Part shown: positions 1 to 11,029 of the stretch, piece after piece
How positions within the stretch are numbered: the first letter of the stretch is position 1
How the letters are laid out: every line of letters starts with the position of its first letter
Origin: Microplitis mediator
Taxonomy: Eukaryota; Arthropoda; Insecta; Hymenoptera; Braconidae
Reading direction: 5' to 3'
Length of the DNA: 64,000 bases
Assembly: GCF_029852145.1 (NCBI RefSeq)
Contig: NC_079970.1
Span: 18,542,331-18,606,330 of the forward strand
Translations under genes and position numbers: made by a program
The notes under the pieces: model-generated
Told to the model about the DNA's origin: nothing
Seen by the model: only the letters and a program-made list of their open reading frames with translations
Database searches by the model: none

Positions 1-149
1 AACTCGTAAGCTACTTAATCGATTGGCTTAAAAATTTAATCAGATCTAAGTCTTCATGCGCCCGTTCGATTGTCGCCAACTCCATGCAAATCGGTTGATG
101 CATTCCAGAGATGTCGTACGACAAAAATTAATTCACAATCAGACACGCT

Positions 150-265
150 TGGACATCCATCTGGAAATAGTCAGAATAGCTTCCTAGGACTTCAAAACGT
201 CGAGATCTGTTGAAAACTCGATTTTCGAAAATCGGACCGAACCCAATAACTGCCCTTTTTATTAT
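150..265. repeat. End fragment of the AACTTCCCGC repeat family
   Basis: The stretch with AGCTTCCTAGGACTTCAAAACGTCG and AAAATCGGACCGAACCCAATAACT is nearly the same as the right end of the complete element at 12621-13385. The window therefore opens with a truncated copy of that family. Confidence 0.65.
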
Positions 266-847
266 AAATATTGAATTATTATTTTCAATTTATAATTTCT
301 GGGCCGTTTGTGCTAGAAATATTTTAGATAAAAATGTTATAAGAATGTCAACGCAGTCCATTTGTAGACAAAACGAATTGTTTACGTAGATAAGAATTAG
401 ACTGCCTAAACGTTCTCAGCAGAGACAAGTATTCTGCTGAGTCCGAATCTAGCAGCCTGTTTCTTTAATACTTTACAATCAATCAACTTTAAGACTAATT
501 TAAAATTAATCTTATCTTATTTTGAAGTGCTGGCATGCCAATTTTTACACATATAACATGACCTATCCGTAAACCTATTACTGCTACTCAAGGGCTCGCT
601 TTTATCAGACGTTCCACTATTCCGCAACCCAGAGCGCTCAACAGCAATTCAAGTTTTCTAAATACTTTGCTGATCCTATATTTAACAATAACTGTGGAGA
701 CTGATTTAGATAAACAAATATTGGAATTTATAATATATTTTGAAACAGATATAATTTTTCGACCCGGGCATATTTCGTAATGTAAAATCTACACGGAGAA
801 ATTATTCTTGTTTCAAATGATATGGCGTCATTGAAAAGTTGGACAAT

Positions 848-1008
848 ATTGACCACCTCACGGGAATTGAAATAAACATATGCGAAAATTACTATGGCCA
901 CAGTGATATTGACAAGGATTATATCCCAAATTACTGTAACTATTGTTGATTTTACTATAGCCATAGTACTTCTTGCTTGTGTTTATTTCAATTTCCGTCA
1001 GGTGGTCA
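848..1008. repeat. Inverted repeat downstream of the DUF1091-like gene
   Basis: A 28-bp arm at about 848-878 (GACCACCTCACGGGAATTGA...) pairs with its near-perfect inverse at about 980-1008. The inner arms also match partly (ACTATGGCCACAGT against ACTATAGCCATAGT). This is a roughly 160-bp hairpin-forming element. The small minus-strand ORF across it reflects the repeat rather than a gene. Confidence 0.6.
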
Positions 1009-1169
1009 ACATGTTAGAGCTTTATTAAACTACGAAATTTTATAAAAAGTTTTTTTTCCCGGGAAAGCTTTAAAATGCCTTGAGAGTAGTTACTTTTATT
1101 AAGATCCATGATTATACAACGAAAAATAAGTAATTATAATAGTGTCGGTCCAAAAAATAACTTCACGTT

Positions 1170-1313
1170 TTATTGAATGTAGACGAATATATGAAGTACT
1201 AATAATGGCTTCTCCTCGTATGTAATCTTCATTTCCACCAAGTATTTATTAGGTGGGAATTCATCTGGAAATGTATCTGTTGGCATTGCATAGCCGTCAC
1301 TTCCATAAACACC
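1170..1313 (-). CDS. Exon 4 (last) of the DUF1091-like gene
   Basis: It has forty-seven codons plus TAA after acceptor ATTTTAG. The protein ends ...LLVLHIFVYIQ, a final beta-strand-like segment. An AATAAA polyadenylation hexamer overlaps the stop codon (minus strand 1173-1168). Confidence 0.78.
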   Translation of the reverse strand, partial: GVYGSDGYAMPTDTFPDEFPPNKYLVEMKITYEEKPLLVLHIFVYIQ

Positions 1314-4300
1314 CTAAAATGTGTTAGAATTAAGATTAAAATATTAGGTAACAATGAGATTCATAGATAGTAGTATCAAAAATCAATACTGAATTTTAAA
1401 AGACGATTTAATTGAAAGTGTATTCAGTATTCTAATTATCTCTTATGTCTTGAGTCAAATATTATTTCCCTTACGGTAAAAAATTAATAAACACTATCCA
1501 TCACTATTGAAATCATTAGTGTCGATGAGTGTCCGATTAGTGATCATTAGTACTCTCCCAGATAGCAAAATGACGTCTTGATGAGTTCTGAATGAATTCC
1601 TATATATGATTTGGACGTCTCATTAACGTCTTAAAGAAGTCTTTAACAAGTTCTCAAGATGTCGAATGAACCATCTAGCGAACTCAGTAAGACGTCTTTA
1701 AAAAGAGTTCTCAAAGAGTTCTTTTTTCTGACTTCGCAAATAAGACTTCCGTATGAATTTACCATGATGTCTTTAAGGAGCTCTTAATTTTGACTTCATA
1801 AAGAAATTTAAAAAATAATACATTCAGTAGTCACAAAACTGACGTCTTATTTATGAAGTCTTCAAGAACTCTTAATTAAGAGTTCTTAAAAATGACACCT
1901 TTAAGAAGTCATTATAATGCTTCTTGAGGACACCTTCAAAAAGTCGTCGTAAAGCAGTCGTTCCGACTTGCATGCTGTCTGGGCTGACTAGTGAATCTTT
2001 TAACACCATTGGAAGTGATTAGTGTTGAACTAAGTTTTGTACTAATAAAACTAAATACGCTATTAACTCTATATAAATATATCTGATCAGACCAAATGAT
2101 TTTTTTTTCGGTACTATTTGTTTAGAGATCAATAAGAAACATAAATGTTAAATATAAAAATCTAAGGTTAGTTTTTTTTCATTTTAAGCACGATCGATAC
2201 AGATATCACTTTCAGTAGTGATGTAAACTTACTAATCGGACTACTTATCAACACTATTGAAAGCCTTATCAACTCTAATCACTTGCAGTAGTGCTGTAGA
2301 ATTACTCATTGGATTACTACTAATCATAAATGAAAGACATTCATCACTTCCAAGATTTACTAGTCGGTATATTTATGATCACTACTATTTAACACTCATA
2401 GAGTTCACTAGTTTTTTCCGTACGGGTATACTCCCTATATTTTCCTACTACTTCTTGTACGAAATCGTTAGCATGAAACATATTTCTTTGTGCATATAAT
2501 ACACACAATACTGTATAGTTTTAATACTAATGAATATGGTCATCTAAAAAATTAATATCACTCGCTGACTACTACAAAATTTATCAGATACCATCATTGC
2601 ATTGTATACCGTTCACTAAACCGTTATTTCAATAGTAATAAGAATTAATTGAATCGTTATATCACCTCTGAATTCCTCTATCTCTCATAGTTAACTATAA
2701 CTTACAATTTCAGGTGGACAATTGTCAGCAGAGAATCCCAATGCTCCAAAAAGCCGACCCGTTATAATAGGTTCCTCGAATACATCACACAAGTCCATCT
2801 GTACGGCTAATCCAGTATCCACAACATATTCACCCATTGATGCTCCCGTTAGTTTGAAAGATCCCTAAAAATTAAAAAAAGACTATTTTTTTGAATTATG
2901 ACCTATAAAGTTATAAATTCAGGAAATTTAATTCTCTTCAAAAATAGGCTTCTTGGTCTAACATCTAGAATTGTTGCCTTAGGAAATATAGAAAATTTAA
3001 ATGTGTTAAAACTTAGAATATCTTCATATTATCATATTTAGCGTGTGGAAATTTCGGCTTTATATTCTCTCTGAAAGTAAATAGTGAAATTTACTAGTAA
3101 GTAGTGAATATTCTCTCATTTTCACTAATTCAATTCTAGAGTGTTGTTAAATAGCTGTTATTTGTCTATTTTACTCATTCATAATAGAGAAGGATAACTG
3201 AAAAATTTTGCACACCTCAATCGCGAAAGCGTAGAGTGTGCTCTACTGTCACTCTTTCGCTCTCGCTCTCGGCCGTTTCACCGACTTTGAATCCTCTCTA
3301 CCTTCTTTATAGTACACCAAAGTTGTTAAAAATATGTACCATTTTAAAGGAAATTTATTAAGGAACATTTTGCAATACTAGATTCAGTTGATTTATAATG
3401 AGATGATTTCAAAACAATTGATTTAGTCCGAAGTCCCGAGTGCGTCAATTGTGGTGTCTGGAGTCGTAAAAACATGATAACTTTCGAAAAATACGACATC
3501 AACTTGATTTTTTTTTTTTTTATTATCCTTGTACTTTTGATCACAAAAAACCCTTTTGAAAATCACTATCTGAGTCCTTTTTGATTAATTTTAATTAATA
3601 AAAAAACGTACTAGTATATTTCACACCTAGGGCAGCAAAGTAAGAAATGTCTCAGATCACACGTAATTGTTGGCCGAGGCGAAGCCTCCTCGACGGAGGC
3701 GGAAAGCGGCAACTTCATTTTGCACAGCTGGACGAAAGTTGACGCTTTTCGCCTGGAGGCGAGAGATAGGAGAAAATAATAAGTTATCAAAGAAATACTT
3801 CTAAAATATAAAATAGCTGTGAAATTTACAGATTATTTTGTTGACAATAAAATACAACTGACAAAATTGGATTATAATGGGAAATGAATAAGTTATGAGG
3901 CTTGAAAACCATATTTTCAAAATTTTTTGATTCTATCAAAACTTTCAAGACTATCAAATTATTGGAATAAATGGTCAAAACATAAAGTTTAAGGTCATAA
4001 ATTAGAGCTTATTAAACAAGCTTCAAGATACTTTTTACAGAAATTGTCTATGAGTATTATTAATTTTTAAGTTGTACGAACTGAAGAGTGAATAAAAATT
4101 GATTTTTCGAAAAATCGTGGAAATTTCAAACAGCTATAACTTTTAAACTAATCGACCGATTTAGCCCATCTTTAAACTTAGCCGCGATAATTACCCATAT
4201 AATAAGTGTGGAAAATTTCATTAGGATCCGATAAGAATTGTAGGCGCAATCGTGTTCTCAAAATTCGGTTTTATTATATATATATATATAGATATGTCTA

Positions 4301-5317
4301 TGTGTATATGTATTATAATATATGTATATGTATAATATATAAATATACTATTTATTCTATATACTTACACTGTATATACTATATACATAAAATATATACA
4401 TACACTGAAAAAAAGATTAGTTGAGCTAAGATTTATTTGAGCCAAAGATATCGTATATTTGGATATGGCCAAATAAAAATTTGATTGTAAGAAAGATATA
4501 ATTTATTTGAGTAGTTTAATTGCGTGAAATAATTGATTTATTTGTGGTAAAGAAGTGATCCAATTGCTACAAATAAATAAGGGCTTCAAATATATGTATA
4601 GTATCGCTAAATTTTAGGTTATTTGTCACAAATTTAATATCTTTACCACAAATATATCAATTACTTACCACAAATAAATTATATATTTCCGTCAAATTAT
4701 AAATTTATTTGAATCAACTGTCATATTTAGTTGTAACAAATATATTTATTTGTCATGGAGAAATATTCGAAAAAAAGCCTTAAATCAATTGATTTATTTG
4801 GGACAAATATTTCTTTTTTCCAGTGTACATACATACATGTATAAATTTTTTATGAATGGTATTTTTGAACCCTACTCAACGAGTTATGGTAGGTTATAAC
4901 AAAATTCTTTAAAAATTGACCATGAGGACAAATATAATAACTAGATTTTTAAAAAAATTTACCTAGAAAAAATAAAAAAAAACAATAATATGAGTAATAA
5001 CAATAATAATAATGAGAAACAATAATTACTTGAGCTTCCATCGGAAGTGTTTTAACAAGCGAGATGTTTACGACCAATTCATTCTGATCACTTATAAAAG
5101 TATCAGGTTCTGTGAAATATTCCTCGCTGTAAGTAAGACAAGTAATATCTTCGAAAACTATATTCACAGCTCCCTAAAAAATTATATTAACGACACTATA
5201 TTTACTGCGAAAAAAAGAACAAGAATAAGTAGAATAAATAATTAACGTTATCATTAAATATTTTACCTGTATGCCAAACGACTGAGAAATAATAACTATA
5301 GCAATTGGTAATATCAT
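1170..5317 (-). CDS. Secreted MD-2-related lipid-recognition-like protein (DUF1091/CheA type), four exons
   Basis: Exons on the minus strand are 5267-5317, 5030-5173, 2706-2864 and 1170-1313. All introns are phase 0 with GT-AG ends (donors GTAAAA, GTAATT, GTAAGT; each acceptor is TTTTAG or TTTAG followed by GG). The joined frame is open for 165 codons and ends in TAA. Residues 1-17 are a hydrophobic signal peptide (starts MILPIAIVII). The mature part has Cys29, Cys91 (in DLCDVF) and Cys114 (in DNCPPEIGVYG), one sequon at Asn53, and a proline-rich stretch near the end (FPDEFPPNKY). Length, a DxC followed by a CP..G.Y motif, and alternating beta-strand-like segments fit the insect DUF1091/CheA group of ML-fold proteins, which are thought to bind lipids or pheromones outside the cell. 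The gene model is strong because four exons keep frame; the family assignment is from motif memory. No individual exon has more than 53 codons. Introns 2 and 3 carry repeats. Confidence 0.78.
1557..1983. mobile_element. MITE with CCCAGATAGC termini inside intron 3
   Basis: Termini CCCAGATAGCA and TGCTGTCTGGG are inverted copies. The interior is built from degenerate repeats of GACGTCTT and AAGAGTTCTTA-type motifs in both orientations. The flanks (about 1490-1556 and 1984-2440) carry diffuse repeats of TAGTGATTAGT-like words, so it is probably nested in an older element. Confidence 0.5.
2706..2864 (-). CDS. Exon 3 of the DUF1091-like gene
   Basis: It has fifty-three codons between acceptor TTTTTAG and a consensus donor GTAAGTTATAG (reads down from 2705). 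It encodes the GSFKLTGASMGEY...DLCDVF...DNCPPEI part with two of the three cysteines. Confidence 0.78.
3650..3775. repeat. GC-rich hairpin patch in intron 2
   Basis: It is a local GC-rich island in AT-rich intron, with the inverted words GCGAAGCCTCC and CGGAGGCGGAAAGCG and GGCGAGAG nearby. It resembles in texture the hairpin patches at 6180-6420 and 31740-31960. Function is unknown. Confidence 0.3.
4403..4825. mobile_element. MITE, CACTGAAAAAAAG termini, TA flanks
   Basis: Left end CACTGAAAAAAAG and right end CTTTTTTCCAGTG are inverted and both are flanked by TA, as in Tc1/mariner-type insertions. The interior alternates CAAATAAATTA-type words in both orientations. It lies in intron 2 of the DUF1091-like gene. 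A TATA/TATG-rich tract (4270-4400) precedes it. Confidence 0.65.
5030..5173 (-). CDS. Exon 2 of the DUF1091-like gene
   Basis: It has forty-eight codons between acceptor TTTTTAG (at 5174) and donor GTAATT (5024-5029). It contains the first cysteine and the Asn-Ile-Ser sequon. It is followed by a 2,165-bp intron holding a mini-transposon (4403-4825), a TA-rich tract and a GC-rich hairpin patch. Confidence 0.75.
5267..5317 (-). CDS. Exon 1 of the DUF1091-like gene (signal peptide)
   Basis: It has seventeen codons from ATG at 5317 to CAG, then donor GTAAAATATT. It encodes only the signal peptide, a common exon layout for small secreted insect proteins. It is followed by a 93-bp intron (5174-5266). 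Confidence 0.72.
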
Positions 5318-5359
5318 ATTTGCGTGTAAACTATGATACTTACAAAATACGTAGTACTG

Positions 5360-5399
5360 CAGTATCTGAAACCCATATAACTGTGATCAGCCTTATATT
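5360..5399 (-). promoter_or_regulatory. Core promoter of the DUF1091-like gene (TATA box and initiator)
   Basis: Reading the minus strand, TATAAGG lies at 5397-5391. An arthropod-like initiator TCAGATA follows, with its A at 5367, exactly 30 nt downstream. This predicts a 5' UTR of about 50 nt before the ATG at 5317. Spacing and order match an insect TATA-Inr promoter; the transcription start is not proven. Confidence 0.5.
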
Positions 5400-5698
5400 A
5401 CATCGAGTGAGAGATTTTAATTAGATCAAAAATTCCAGACCACCAGTGAACTAAGCATACAATAAGCTATCATTACAAAATCAATCAACAACAATGTAGA
5501 ATTATGATATAAAAAGAATACTAAGTAAGTAATCAGTTAATCATCCTTGAAGGAAGTCCGGGTGTATTCATAATTACATAAGAAGAAAAAAAATTGTCAC
5601 GGAATTCAAAACTTATGTAATACCGTACTTAACCGGAAGGCAAATAATAATAATTTTATGACTAATAATTAAATAACAATGATGTAATAATAATTAAT

Positions 5699-6040
5699 AC
5701 ACGGAAAAAATTTTATAGTAAAAGTTATTACCTAGCTATAGTAAAAGTAAAATTTTGAAACGCAATTCGATAGTAGTGAATATCATTTAAATTATTAAAT
5801 AAACTATCTGAATTTTAGTATCTACCAACTATGTGATAACATCTACAATTATCGATGACAATCAGAAATTATAACTTTTACTATCCTAACTAATTATAAC
5901 TATTATCAACATCGTAATTCCTAATAGCCGGATGGCAATAGTTACCATCAGCTCAATTAATAATTACTATCTACACTACTGAAGAATTTAAATATCGGTG
6001 TTACAGCTTGAAGCTTGTCTATATATATATATATACAGAT
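5699..6040. mobile_element. Probable MITE half starting CACGGAAAAAATTTTATAG
   Basis: It begins TA-CACGGAAAAAATTTT like the other TA-flanked elements here and continues with ATAGTAAAAG/CTTTTACTAT words in both orientations. A matching right end was not identified nearby. A candidate ends ATTCTCTTCGTG-TA near 11500 after similar Ta-rich words, which would make the Crypton region a later insertion; this is speculative. Confidence 0.3.
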
Positions 6041-6179
6041 CGGACTGTGTAAGAATTTTGAGCTAATAACATCAAACGGTGTGGAAGATAACACACGAAG
6101 AGAAATTTATGGAAGAATAAATATTATGGAAAAAGTATCAAAATTTTAATAGTATATTAAAATGCATATTATACTGCAA

Positions 6180-6420
6180 GGGCAGAAAGTTTGAGATTTC
6201 TGCACTGCGCGCCATGATGCCCGAGGCGCGCAGTTCAGGGTTCTCAAACTTCTGCCCGTGTAGTGTATACTATTTTTCTTTATCTGCGGTCGAAAGTACG
6301 TTAATTAATATCGGTTTTCTTGCTTACAAATGTGTCTTGGTATGTCTTGATGCCTGCTCGACATTTTCAGCACGAGCGAAGCGAGTGCGGCTGGTCGGGG
6401 GCAGGCATCAAGTGCATCTA
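6180..6420. repeat. Double hairpin patch downstream of the Crypton gene
   Basis: Hairpin 1 is GGGCAGAAAGTTTGAGA...TGCGCGCC with its inverse GGCGCGCA...TCTCAAACTTCTGCCC (about 6180-6256). Hairpin 2 is CTTGATGCCTGC with its inverse GCAGGCATCAAG (about 6347-6412), with GCACGAGCGAAGCGAGTGC inside it. Between them GTCGAAAGTAC matches, inverted, words at 8477 and 31828. It may mark one end of the Crypton or be an independent repeat. Confidence 0.5.
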
Positions 6421-6494
6421 ATAGACAAAAATAATAATAACTTTTTAAAATTAAATAAAAGTAATTGAATAATTTTAATTAATTATAACATATT

Positions 6495-8137
6495 TTATTT
6501 TTCATCACATTCATCAGAATTATTAGGCATACATGAACAATAAAAATTATTAATAATGTTGCCATTGAAAGTGCAGTTATTAAAAGTGTTGCAAGTATCT
6601 GCGTACGAAGCTAAATTTAATTTCTTTTCTTTCGAAAGAGTTCTTAGGGAGTTAGATTTAAATCTCTTTGCTGGTGGTTCATTTTTCTGCTCTTTGGAAA
6701 AAATTTTGATGGGTGATTTCGTAGTAAAGTGTGTAGGCTGAGTTACTAATGGTGATTTTCGAGCATGTGTTGTAAACGCGGTTGTTGGTGTTCGTGCTGT
6801 CGTTATTGTTGTTGATGGCGGTGGTGCTATAGTTTTTTCGGGTATATTTAAATTATCAATATTAACTAAGTCTTCAGCATCAAATATAAAATCATCTCCA
6901 AAATCTTGGTCAGCAGTGTCAGCATATTGTAAATTTTCATGATTTGTCATTGTCGAGTTGCTTGAACTAGTTGATGGTTTTGAATTATTATTAACTTCAG
7001 GACCAACTGTACCAGTAATTCTATTAAAAATTCTTTCACTAGTTTTTAATGAATTCTCAACATAGCCTGTAAATTAGTAAAGGAATAAATTAGTAAAATA
7101 GAAAAATAGAATAATTAAAATATAATAATAACCTTGGGCTATAGCTGTTGATTTCCAACCACCTAGTTGTTTAAGCATAGTTGTATTGGCGCCTGAGTCA
7201 GACAATAATGTGGCAGCAGTCCTTCGGAAACAATGGTCAGTATAACGTTTTGGATCGGGTAAATTTAGAAATAACGCAATATTTTGAGGTGTTGTCCCAA
7301 TGGTGTTTCTTCCAATATTTTGGTGAACACATTTTCCTCTGCGATACTGTACGAAGAAATTATCAGAAAATGGTTCCTTCGGTCTCAATGATATGTATTT
7401 TTTGACTCTTTCGTAAAAAAAGTCGCCAATTATAAACTGCCGAGGCACATCATTTTTGGTATTGTTAACAGAAACAAGATACCGGTTCCCAAGATCTTCT
7501 ACGTCTTGTCTTTTAAGGTTAGAGATTTCTTGACATCAGAGAGCCCCAGAAATACCAAATATCAAGATAACCTAAAATCATAATAAAAATAAGAATATTA
7601 ATATCCATATTATAAAAATATTAATATAGATTTATGTAAGTAAATATTCATATTAACCTTTTGATCCAAATGTGTTACGTCTGATGTATCATCGATAAAT
7701 TTTATAACATCATTTCATTTCAACACTAAAGATTTTTTAGGCCTAAAACCGTTAGAATTATTTTTAACCAGACTTTTTAAATTTTTAAATTTTGCAATAT
7801 CGATATTATCATTAGTATTTAATGTCTTTTTTAACATGGACCATGTAGTCCATATAGTCGACGGTTGTAACCTCTTACTTAATTTTTTAAAGTATACAAT
7901 TAGGTTACTGTCATCAGAATTAGATAAAGAATCTCTGGGTTCTTGTAACCATTTTTTATAGGCCTCATGATTTGTTAGGTATTTCTCTGCAGACTTCTTC
8001 GGCAACGTATCAGTTAATATTATCAGATTAGCTTCCGCATCAAAATTTCTCAGAATTTCCTCATCGTCCGAAGAATCATCTGATGATGATAACACATTCA
8101 TTTTATTTTTTTTTAATTTTTTATTATTTCCACTCAA
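6495..8137 (-). pseudogene. Crypton transposon tyrosine recombinase, decayed
   Basis: Three exons are read on the minus strand: 7658-8137, 7133-7571 and 6495-7066, joined by introns of 86 and 66 bp with GT-AG ends. The joined frame is 496 codons. An acidic/serine-rich N-terminus is followed by a core-binding-type domain (about residues 45-140). The catalytic domain has HCFRR (His273, Arg276), GGWKS (Trp299) and the nucleophile in GYVEN (Tyr308). The C-terminal tail is Thr/Pro/Lys-rich and ends with a NCTFNGN motif. This is the layout of insect Crypton elements, which integrate by tyrosine-recombinase chemistry rather than DDE transposition. Two TGA stops break it: codon 141, and codon 172 in GISGAL-stop-CQE, where the family has its first catalytic Arg (CGA to TGA would explain it). 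The copy should be inactive. Confidence 0.8.
7133..7571 (-). pseudogene. Crypton exon 2: catalytic domain of the tyrosine recombinase
   Basis: It contains the catalytic His-x-x-Arg in YTDHCFRRTAATLLSDSGAN and the Trp of QLGGWKSTAIAQG. The Tyr comes from the next exon (GC TAT GTT GAG). The donor follows CAAG at 7132 and the acceptor lies at 7572-7573. One in-frame TGA occupies the box I Arg position. Confidence 0.78.
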
Positions 8138-8279
8138 TACAATATTTTATAGTTGATAATTGATTAGAAATATGCGGTCAAATTTTTTCAATTTTACGAT
8201 TTGTTTGTATTAATACTTTTCGTGGTTTTTAAGAACAGGACAAAAGAAATTAAATTATATCAACATACACAACGCTGCC

Positions 8280-8490
8280 TCGTACTTCAATTTTTTTTTT
8301 TTTTTTTTTTTTTTCCTTCTTGGTTATCGTCCCGGGAGGGCCACGTGCCACTTACTGCTGTCTCGTACTTCAGTTCAGTGCATACTAGTTTCTTTCTGCT
8401 CACTAGAGCAGTGCGCATGCGCGCCCCTACCAAAGCATCAATGCTAGACTTTCGGCCTCTCGGTCGAGGCACAAACTACGTACTTTCGGC
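8280..8490 (-). mobile_element. Possible retroposon (SINE-like) with A-tail
   Basis: On the minus strand a GC-richer body of about 180 bp ends in a 22-nt run of A (T-run at 8291-8312 on plus). This is the shape of a retroposed SINE, but I found no A or B box and no target duplication. The 5' part shares GTACTTTCGGCC-type words with the patches at 6290 and 31830. Confidence 0.3.
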
Positions 8491-8843
8491 CGTGGATAAA
8501 GAAAATATCATTGTTATATATTGTATCAACGACAGAAATAACATTATTCTCTTGACATTCTAAAATTTTATAGCATAAATTTTTTAAATTCGCGCGCTTA
8601 CGAACCGGATTTATATCTTTCTTCGTTTAATTCTGTCCAATTTTAACAGTTTTAGGCGCTTTCTTCCAAATTAGGTCGTTTTGCTAAAGCAGCGCCACCT
8701 TAATTTGACTTGATTTTATAGATACTTTGAATACACAGAGAGAGTGCTCCTTACCTCTACCCACCATACTCTATAGTTGGTTATACACCCGAAAACCACT
8801 CCCTACCGATTGCTCTAGAAATGCCTAAAAATTCGAGTTATAA

Positions 8844-9893
8844 CACATGGAAAAAAAAATATTGCTCCTCGAACGATCTAAAGTATAGTAACTCGTAGAT
8901 CATTACCTTAACAATACGTATGCTTATAGTATCAATACCGTATCGTTCCTGTAACTATCTAGTAGATAGCTATGAGCCCTATACAACTTTCCGTAGTCGT
9001 CGCCTTCTACGCCACATTCTAACCTATATAAACATCTATTTTCGCGCCTATTTTGTGTATCGGGTATAATTGTTGCTAGCAGACGCTTAATAAATAAATT
9101 ATTTTATTTAATCAAAATTACTTACTTATCATTTATTTATTAATGATAAAGATTTTTAAACTTCTCATATCATTTGCAACGCGCGTGACGTCAGATAGGG
9201 CTCAGAACGATACGGTATTGGTCTCAGAGCTATCTACTACGGAAGCCTGGTTGGCTCACCGTCAACATATAAAAATGTGGCGCTTCTCTCGCCCACAGGT
9301 TAACTAGTGCACGAGTCCACAAGTGGACTTGTGGGGCCGTGGTAGTGACGCGACATTATCGGAAACGCACTTTTTGGAGATATCGCCATTTCAGCATGCG
9401 CAGATTAAAAAATAACGTCGTATTGTTTGTGTTATGTTACAACAACGTGGTCATTAGTATAAAAAGTTAAATTTTATATTAATTTATTACTTACTCCTGT
9501 GGTAAAATTACATGGGGGGAGGGAGGGGGGCAAAATGGGCCCCTTAAGAAAAAATGGCTTATATCCTCATTGTTTCTTGCTTGTTTTACTTCTTTCTAGC
9601 CCCATACTATATTTTTTGGCTTAATTTGCCGCATCTTTTGAAAATTAAAAATCTTGAATTTTGGGGCAAAACGGGCCTCCCGAAAAACGTTTTAATAATT
9701 GACTTTTTTTTTACCCCTTTACTTTTTCTAGTCTTCTACCATGTATTGGTAATCTATAACAGGGTATATCTCTACCGTATTGTTGTCAGAATGATACAGT
9801 AGATCGTTGCAGTAACAATCTAGTAGATAACTATTCCGTATTGTTACTGTAACTATACAGTATACTTCTGAGAACAATGTTTTTTTCTCCGTG
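8844..9893. mobile_element. MITE, ...CTCCTCGAACGATCTAAAG family, copy 1
   Basis: The left end CACATGGAAAAAAAAATATTGCTCC and right end AACAATGTTTTTTTCTCCGTG-TA match copy 2 at 14756-16514. Shared internal words include ACTATCTAGTAGATAG, CCGTAGTCGTCGCCTT and GCGTGACGTCAGATAGGGCTC. Copy 1 carries an extra segment (about 9240-9760) absent from copy 2, with a GC-rich palindrome CCACAAGTGGACTTGTGG at 9319. Confidence 0.65.
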
Positions 9894-9954
9894 TAACTAA
9901 AACTCAATACAGTACTCCAAAGTTGGCGACGAAGCCACGTTGACAGTGATAATT

Positions 9955-10225
9955 GAAATTCGTGCACATAGATGGCGTTAGTTGAGTCGCTTAATTTATC
10001 ATCGATCAATAACTCAATTAAAATTAAATTTACCTAATAATTAATTTTATTTAAAACCGTACGATGGACGGTGGCGTGTAGGTCCAACCCATTTATAATT
10101 TTATGCTAGCTTCAGTGTTAGGTATGAGGCAGGGTGTGATGGAGGTGCCTCACTAACGATTCCACCATCACATCCGGGATGAAACCTAACATTGTTCGGT
10201 GTCTACTGAAATGTAATTTCGGTAA
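9955..10225 (+). mobile_element. Hammerhead-bearing repeat, family C, copy 1
   Basis: From the words CGTGCACATAGATGGCG through AAAACCGTACGATGGACGGT to GATGAAACCTAACATTGTTCGG this copy runs parallel to 56455-57275 at roughly 85 percent identity by eye (copy 2 is interrupted by an insertion). It holds a hairpin ACCGT...ACGGT and then the ribozyme at 10117-10190. No coding sequence. Confidence 0.6.
10117..10190 (+). ncRNA. Hammerhead ribozyme, type III layout, family C copy 1 (one core base changed)
   Basis: Stem III is GTTAGG/CCTAAC (10117-10122 with 10185-10190), open at the ends. The cleavage triplet is GTA, with the cut after A10124. Stem I TGAGGCA/TGCCTCA is 7 bp. The core reads CTAACGA (10153-10159) instead of CTGANGA, so the invariant G5 is A. 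Stem II is TCC/GGA with a T-T first pair, then GAAA at 10181. Loop I holds TGTGATGG and loop II holds CCATCACA, which are fully complementary. Probably slow or inactive because of the G5 change. Confidence 0.6.
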
Positions 10226-10783
10226 AGATTGTTTGGTGGTAAATTAGAATTAGTGTACATGTGTTTATAACATTTGGTCAGCTCTTTAGCTCAGTGGCCA
10301 AAAATCACTGTCAATAACTTTTTGTACTTATAAAAATACGTTTTTTTGAGTTATAGGATCAAAAGGGGGGGTCGGAAGTGTAGCCCTATAGTTTGTATAA
10401 GCAGTCACATAAGAGCGGCGTGACACAAACTATCGAGTAATAAAACCATTACTATGCTGCATAGTAATAACAGCATGACATATTTCTCCGTGTATTTCTT
10501 GTTTCAAAATTTTTATAACTTTGGATGGTAACAGCTTCATGGTCAACTTCAATCTCAAATATTTTTTAAATTTCAAATGGAAAGGCTACTTAAAAATTTT
10601 TGTATCTTCCTATAATTAAGTTTTCTTGACACACATTCGATAAAAACTTTTTTTTTTTAATTAAAAATAATGAAAAAAAAATTTTTTTCGGAGGACATGA
10701 GATTTTTTCTCATGGCCAGAGTATTAGAAGGTAGGAAATTTTAGCTTTCGTTTCTTTTTCGGCCGAGCTCGGGTCATTTCGTA

Positions 10784-11027
10784 CACAGAAAAAAAGGATT
10801 TCTTGGCGCAAAAAATTTTTTCTTGTTCTAAGAAAATTTTTACTTGACCCAAGAAATTTTTTGTATTATAAAGTGAAAACAAAACTTTTCTTGGGGTAAG
10901 ATAAAATTTTCTTAGAACAAGAAAAAAATTTTTTAGGCGAGAAAAAAATTCTTGAGCCAAGAAAAATTTTTGTCTTCAATTCATAATACAAAATATTTCT
11001 TGCGCCAAGAAATTCTTTTTTTCTGTG
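10784..11027. mobile_element. MITE, CACAGAAAAAAAGGATTTCTTGG family (244 bp)
   Basis: Ends CACAGAAAAAAAGG and CTTTTTTTCTGTG are inverted and flanked by TA on both sides. The interior repeats TTCTTG(G/T)...AAAATTTT words in alternating orientation. Two overlapping minus-strand ORFs here are chance readings of the repeat. Confidence 0.7.
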
Positions 11028-11029
11028 TA

